In this document: positions 59,710 through 64,000 of the stretch, piece after piece
How positions within the stretch are numbered: position 1 is the first letter of the stretch
How the letters are laid out: every line of letters starts with the position of its first letter
Made by a program: the position numbers and the translations under genes
The notes under the pieces: generated by a model
The model's database searches: none
What the model was told of the DNA's origin: nothing
Seen by the model: the letters and a program-made list of their open reading frames with translations, nothing else
NCBI GenBank assembly: GCA_028023455.1
Contig: JAQFVV010006469.1
Span: forward strand, 682,001 to 746,000
DNA length: 64,000 nt
DNA from: Epiperipatus broadwayi
Taxonomy: Eukaryota; Onychophora; Udeonychophora; Euonychophora; Peripatidae
Direction: 5' to 3'

Positions 59710-60668
59710 TTTATAAATAATTATATGTTCGAATATCGGCCTTTCAAACCAATTGTGCAAACACTTTGCGAGTGTTAAATAATAAATGAATACCCTCTGA
59801 CCAATACAAGATATAGAATTTATGCAAGAATAAAAAGAATCCCTCTTATTCCTACGACTCAAATATTTATATATGAGCAAATCTGAAGTACTGGCACAGA
59901 AGGTGTGACAATATAACAGTCACTTTAAATTACTATATACAATGTCTGAATGAATGATGCCGATGAAATTTTCTAGAATTTACTAACCGTCATTCTAATT
60001 GAAACTTAATCATATATATAAATAAGCATTTATTTTTATAGCGTCTGTATACAATTTGTAATTACATTCGAATATCGGCCTTTCAAACCAATTGTGCAAA
60101 CGCTTTGCGAGTGCTAAATAATAAATGAATATCCTCTTACCAATACAAGATATAGAATTTATGCAGGAATAAAAAGAATCCCTCTTATTCCTACGACTCA
60201 AATATTTATATATGAGCAAATCTGAAGTACTGGCACAGAAGGTGTGACAATATAACGGTCACTTTAAATTACTATATAAAATGTCAGATGCTATAAAAAT
60301 AAATGCTTATTTATATATATATGATTAAGTTTCAATTGGAATGACGGTTAGTAAATTCTAGAAAATTTCATCGGCATCATTCATTCAGACATTGTATACA
60401 GTAATTTGAAGTGACCGTTATATTGTCACACCTTCTGTGCCAGTACTTCAGATTTGCTCATATATAAATATTTGAGTCGTAGGAATAAGAGGGATTCTTT
60501 TTATTCCTGCATAAATTCTATATCTTGTATTGGTCAGAGGGTATTCATTTATTATTTAACACTCGCAAAGCATTTGCACAATTGGTTTGAAAGGCCGATA
60601 TTCGAATGTAATTACAAATTGTATACAGATGCTATAAAAATAAATGCTTATTTATAAATAATTATATG
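59710..60668. mobile_element. Composite repeat of three units with 18-bp flanking repeats
   Basis: One unit occurs three times: twice on the minus strand in tandem (about 59728-60065 and 60067-60282, the second truncated) and once on the plus strand (about 60290-60650). In each unit a 67-71 codon frame beginning MLIYKYLSRRNKRDSFYSC stays open with few changes. Whether it codes is unclear. The whole is flanked by the perfect direct repeat TTTATAAATAATTATATG (59710-59727 and 60651-60668), probably a target duplication. I do not recognise the family; tandem plus inverted partial copies recall Penelope-like insertions. Confidence 0.65.
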
Positions 60669-62737
60669 ATAAATAAAAGTAAAAAAAAAAGTCAAAAAGG
60701 GTTTATGTAATGCTTTTGACATTCAAACTCACCACATATTACTTTACTACCGAGCCATCTATGAAATCTTGAGGCAATCAATAAATCTAGACAATAGTGT
60801 CAACTTGGCTATTAATTTTTCTTATTAGAAATTATGTCATAGAGCAAACTTTTATTATTATTATACTAGTCAAGCTTAATAATAATGAAATTAAATAAAC
60901 TGGAAGAGACATTATGTTATTTTTTATAAGACTATTTTCTGTCGTCAAATTGAAATTAGATGTTTTCAGAAAAAATCAATCTTTATTTATATTTATCTAA
61001 ATACTTAAACCTATTATTAATAATTCAAAGATTGGTATTGAACACAATGTTTTTGAAAGGAAATAGATTCAATTCTATATTGGCTGTCATTGGTCAGGGC
61101 AGAAACATTTTATTAGATAGTTTATAAGTTTCAATTCAACATTGGTGAATTTAAGTCACCAGTTTAATACTTTGCTTATTCTAATAGACAAGCCCAAAAC
61201 ACCCAAGAGAAAAAGAATAATATCAATGTCAAATGATGGTGGCCTTGTGGTCAGCATAGCTGCCTTACAAGCATTTAATACGAACAGTTGAATATATTTA
61301 GAAAAGTATAAATAAAATTTAACTTTTTAAAAAAAAAACATTCAATATTTTTTAACTAGATAATAAAAATTGTCTGTCATATAGCTAACTACAGGTAAAA
61401 TGTAATTATCACACATCTGCAAACAATAACTATTATTTTGTTTTGGTGAATAACTATAAATAAACAATATATATATATATGCAATGGATAAGCGTGTGGG
61501 TTATAAAAAAATAAATGTATGGATTATTATAAAAAGATTTTTAACAAATTTTTTTTTTAAATCTAAGAAATTTTTTTACAAAAGATTGAAATACAGTAAT
61601 AAACATACAGTGAATGAGAAAATAGATGAAATCTAAAAGAAAGGAAATAGCTATTTAGACGATATAAAATTTAAAAAGAATCGGCCAACTAATTAGAAGA
61701 AAAATTATTTTTTCTATTTTTGTTCATGGCAAGAAGCACTCACCAAGAAGAACCCATTAAAATATATTTAGTAAAACTGAAATTAACTTAATTGCAGAAT
61801 TTTCAATAAAAAGGCGAAGTTAGATTAATTGTGATATCAGTGAAAACTTACAAAAAATTGAATGATTTATGAGGATTCAAGCAGTCAGAAGAAAACAATG
61901 GACGCAGAGAAGCAGTAAAGAAGCGCAAAGTCGTTTACAGAAGATCAATTTGCTTTATTATTAGATTGACAGGTAATAAAATATGAAACCGTAATGAAGG
62001 TAGTTTTTAATTTCTTTTAATTCATTTAGTTGGTACTGAGAAATTTTGTATTTCTCTTATTTCTTTTGACAAAAGAAAACTGCCGTATTGTAATCGAATT
62101 AGTTGCAATTATTAATATTAAATTTTATTAAAATGAAATCTTTAATAATAAAAAAGAAAGCAACTTTTCTAAAGGTTATAAAAAGTAATATATATATATT
62201 TAAAAAAAGTTCAAATATAAAAACTATAAATGGCAAGATTTATAAATAAAAATGATGATTTGGGCAGTTCTATTGATTTTGAACATAAAGTGACAGTACT
62301 ATTTTACTTAGCATAAGGATTTTTTTTAAGACAACTTATTGACAAAATATTACTTTAAAAAAACCTATAGAGATTCCAAACAAAAAATAGATTCACTGTT
62401 GGTTTTATTAATGTCTTCAATTCTGTTACTGTAACCGTAGATTTAACAATCATTGCCACTATGGTCCATAATGTGTTTGTCCAATTCTACAGGAGCAGTT
62501 TTTGAGAGCAATGAGCATGGGTTGTTCTAAGTTTGATGATAAGACTTAACTTATTTCTGGTGAGATAAAATCCAATTCACTGCACTATTAAACCTGAAAA
62601 AATAAATTTGTTTGGAATCTCATATAAATTTCTTTTTAAACAAATTTCTTTTTAAACACCATAATTCTTGGTTGTAGATTTTTGAGTGAATATCCAGAAA
62701 GGAAATCTGGCTTTGAGTTTTTTTTCCATATGTCAAA
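60669..62737. other. AT-rich DNA, possible SINE scraps
   Basis: Weak tRNA-like boxes occur near 60725-60775 (minus) and 61228-61275 (plus, GGTGGCCTTGTGGTCAGC). Neither has both boxes well formed. No gene recognised. Confidence 0.4.
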
Positions 62738-62812
62738 GCATCAGTCGGGAAGTGAACCTGTGACAACTGTCTGCAAGCAAGCTGTTGCTGACCTCTCAGC
62801 TACCAACATTCT
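62738..62812 (-). mobile_element. tRNA-derived SINE head, second copy
   Basis: Minus strand: GTTGGTAGCTGAGAGGTCAG (A box), GCTTGCTTGCAGACAGTTG, and AGGTTCACTTCCCGAC (B box) ending in TGATGC. It aligns with 55772-55858 along its length. No direct repeats are visible around this copy, so it is older. Confidence 0.6.
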
Positions 62813-64000
62813 ACTTCAGTGCATGAAATATATTAATTTATTTGATAAAATGTATCCAATAAAAAAGTCAAGTAATCCTAAATAATAATAGATACATGAT
62901 AACAGTCAAGCACAACATTAACATTTAAGTAATGAACAAATTTTAAAAAATATTTCCAAATCTTTCAATTCTCAATCCTGCAGGACATTTATTTGTATAT
63001 TAAGTACAATCACCACAACAAATTATTGTAACCAATAGACTACATTTGATCATAATCAATGAAAGTTTGACATTGCCTGCCTTCTCTGCTATACATTAAT
63101 ACATTGAATTAAACTATTTATTAATTTACTTCTAAGACTTTTACCACTATTTATATTTGACTGTGACTTAGTTCATTCAAATTTATCTAAGAGTTACATT
63201 TACTTATACCTTAATAATTTAAAATACTGCATTATTGTATAACAAAAGATTAAAATTCAATAAATACAACTTTATAAAAGTGGTAACCAATAGAAAGCTA
63301 TTCCTAATAAGAATCAAACATACTATTTGCATGAGCTTGATTTTATTTTTTTTGAGTCTGTTTTGGAGTAAAAAACTTAATATGTATGTAGTCATATGAA
63401 AGGTATAAATTTTATATATATATATATATATAGTGAAGCTATGGTTTCTATTATATTTTGTTTGGATTTCTCTCTTAACACACACATATATGCAAGAATT
63501 GTTTTACTATTATCTGGATTATCCTGTAATTGAGTAGTAATTTTTAACACACACATATGCTTATATATAAAGATACTTTTTATATGTATAATATGCATAC
63601 ATAAATTAAGATTATAATATAAACAAAAAATTTAAAAGATAATGCATATATATATATATGGTGTATGTTCATTCAATCACATTTACTTAGATAATATTAA
63701 TAATAGTAGAAGTACCCCTGGATCCCATTTTATGTGATAGATAGGTTCCTCAGAAAACACGCGCAAATGAAATTGCGCAAAAATAGACGTAACTTACATT
63801 GAAAAAGGGGGGATGCGGTCTGTGATTTTTCAAAATTTGCATAAAAGCAAAGCACCAACGTAAAATTACTTTAAAATTCACACAAAAAAAAATAAGGAAA
63901 TAAAATATGACTAATAAAAAATTTCAAATTTGAAAAAAATTGATACAAGACAAACTTTTTTTAACTATAATATTTAATTTTATTCAAAATAATATATTTT
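62813..64000. other. AT-rich DNA, no gene recognised
   Basis: A less AT-rich patch at 63720-63850 (CCTCAGAAAACACGCGCAAA...) stands out but is not identified. (AT)n tracts at 63413-63432 and 63645-63659. Confidence 0.4.

Noticed and set aside
61228-61275. tRNA gene or SINE
   Set aside because: A plausible A box only; no B box at the right spacing.

Overview
This is an AT-rich, gene-poor stretch of eukaryotic, almost certainly metazoan invertebrate, nuclear DNA. Non-LTR retrotransposons with diverged tRNA-like SINEs, Penelope-like elements (PLEs) with GIY-YIG endonuclease remains, a Ty3/gypsy element with 1.8-kb LTRs, hAT-like and Tigger remnants, many fold-back repeats and long (TATC)n microsatellites all point that way. 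I cannot name the species. I found no host protein-coding exon that I can defend; almost everything that can be identified is a mobile element or its debris.

Layout. 1-9.3 kb: AT-rich background, a hAT-like non-autonomous element split by a SINE, a 0.4-kb fold-back, a 326-bp ATCT microsatellite and a palindromic repeat with hammerhead-like motifs. 11.3-16.3 kb: an RTE-like LINE on the minus strand (11764-13910), 3' ends of the same family on the plus strand, and a second, older LINE nested with SINE material. 17.3-20.8 kb: microsatellite, SINE and another LINE tail. 22.8-26 kb: direct repeats, an inverted repeat carrying hammerhead-type motifs, then a PLE reverse transcriptase/GIY-YIG gene with two frameshifts. 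27.9-31.8 kb: two SINE copies with hammerhead ribozymes and a second RTE copy. 31.8-40.9 kb: a near-complete Ty3/gypsy retrotransposon on the minus strand, followed by a possible solo LTR. 46.4-51.4 kb: a fold-back and two PLE-derived palindromes. 52.8-60.7 kb: a hammerhead SINE, a Tigger transposase relic, a fold-back, a tRNA-like insert flanked by 31-bp direct repeats, an L1/Tx1-like LINE and a 0.9-kb composite repeat with 18-bp flanking repeats.

The most interesting thread is self-cleaving RNA. Five copies of one SINE-like family carry a type I hammerhead ribozyme just upstream of a tRNA-type B box. The copy at 28057-28100 (minus strand) keeps every core position. Two other copies differ at one core base, a third at the base pair beside the cleavage site, and one copy starts at about the predicted cleavage site. 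Other hammerhead-like motifs sit in fold-back or PLE-associated repeats (2.9, 9.1, 23.3, 50.6 and 54.4 kb). Together they suggest that small ribozyme-bearing retroelements, perhaps retrozyme- or schistosome Sm-alpha-like, have been mobilised by the LINEs or PLEs of this genome.

The autonomous elements seen here are all broken. The gypsy element has two in-frame TGA codons and two compensating frameshifts, the PLE has two compensating frameshifts, and the LINEs are 5'-truncated and full of stops. All identities come from reading motifs by eye; no database search or alignment was run.
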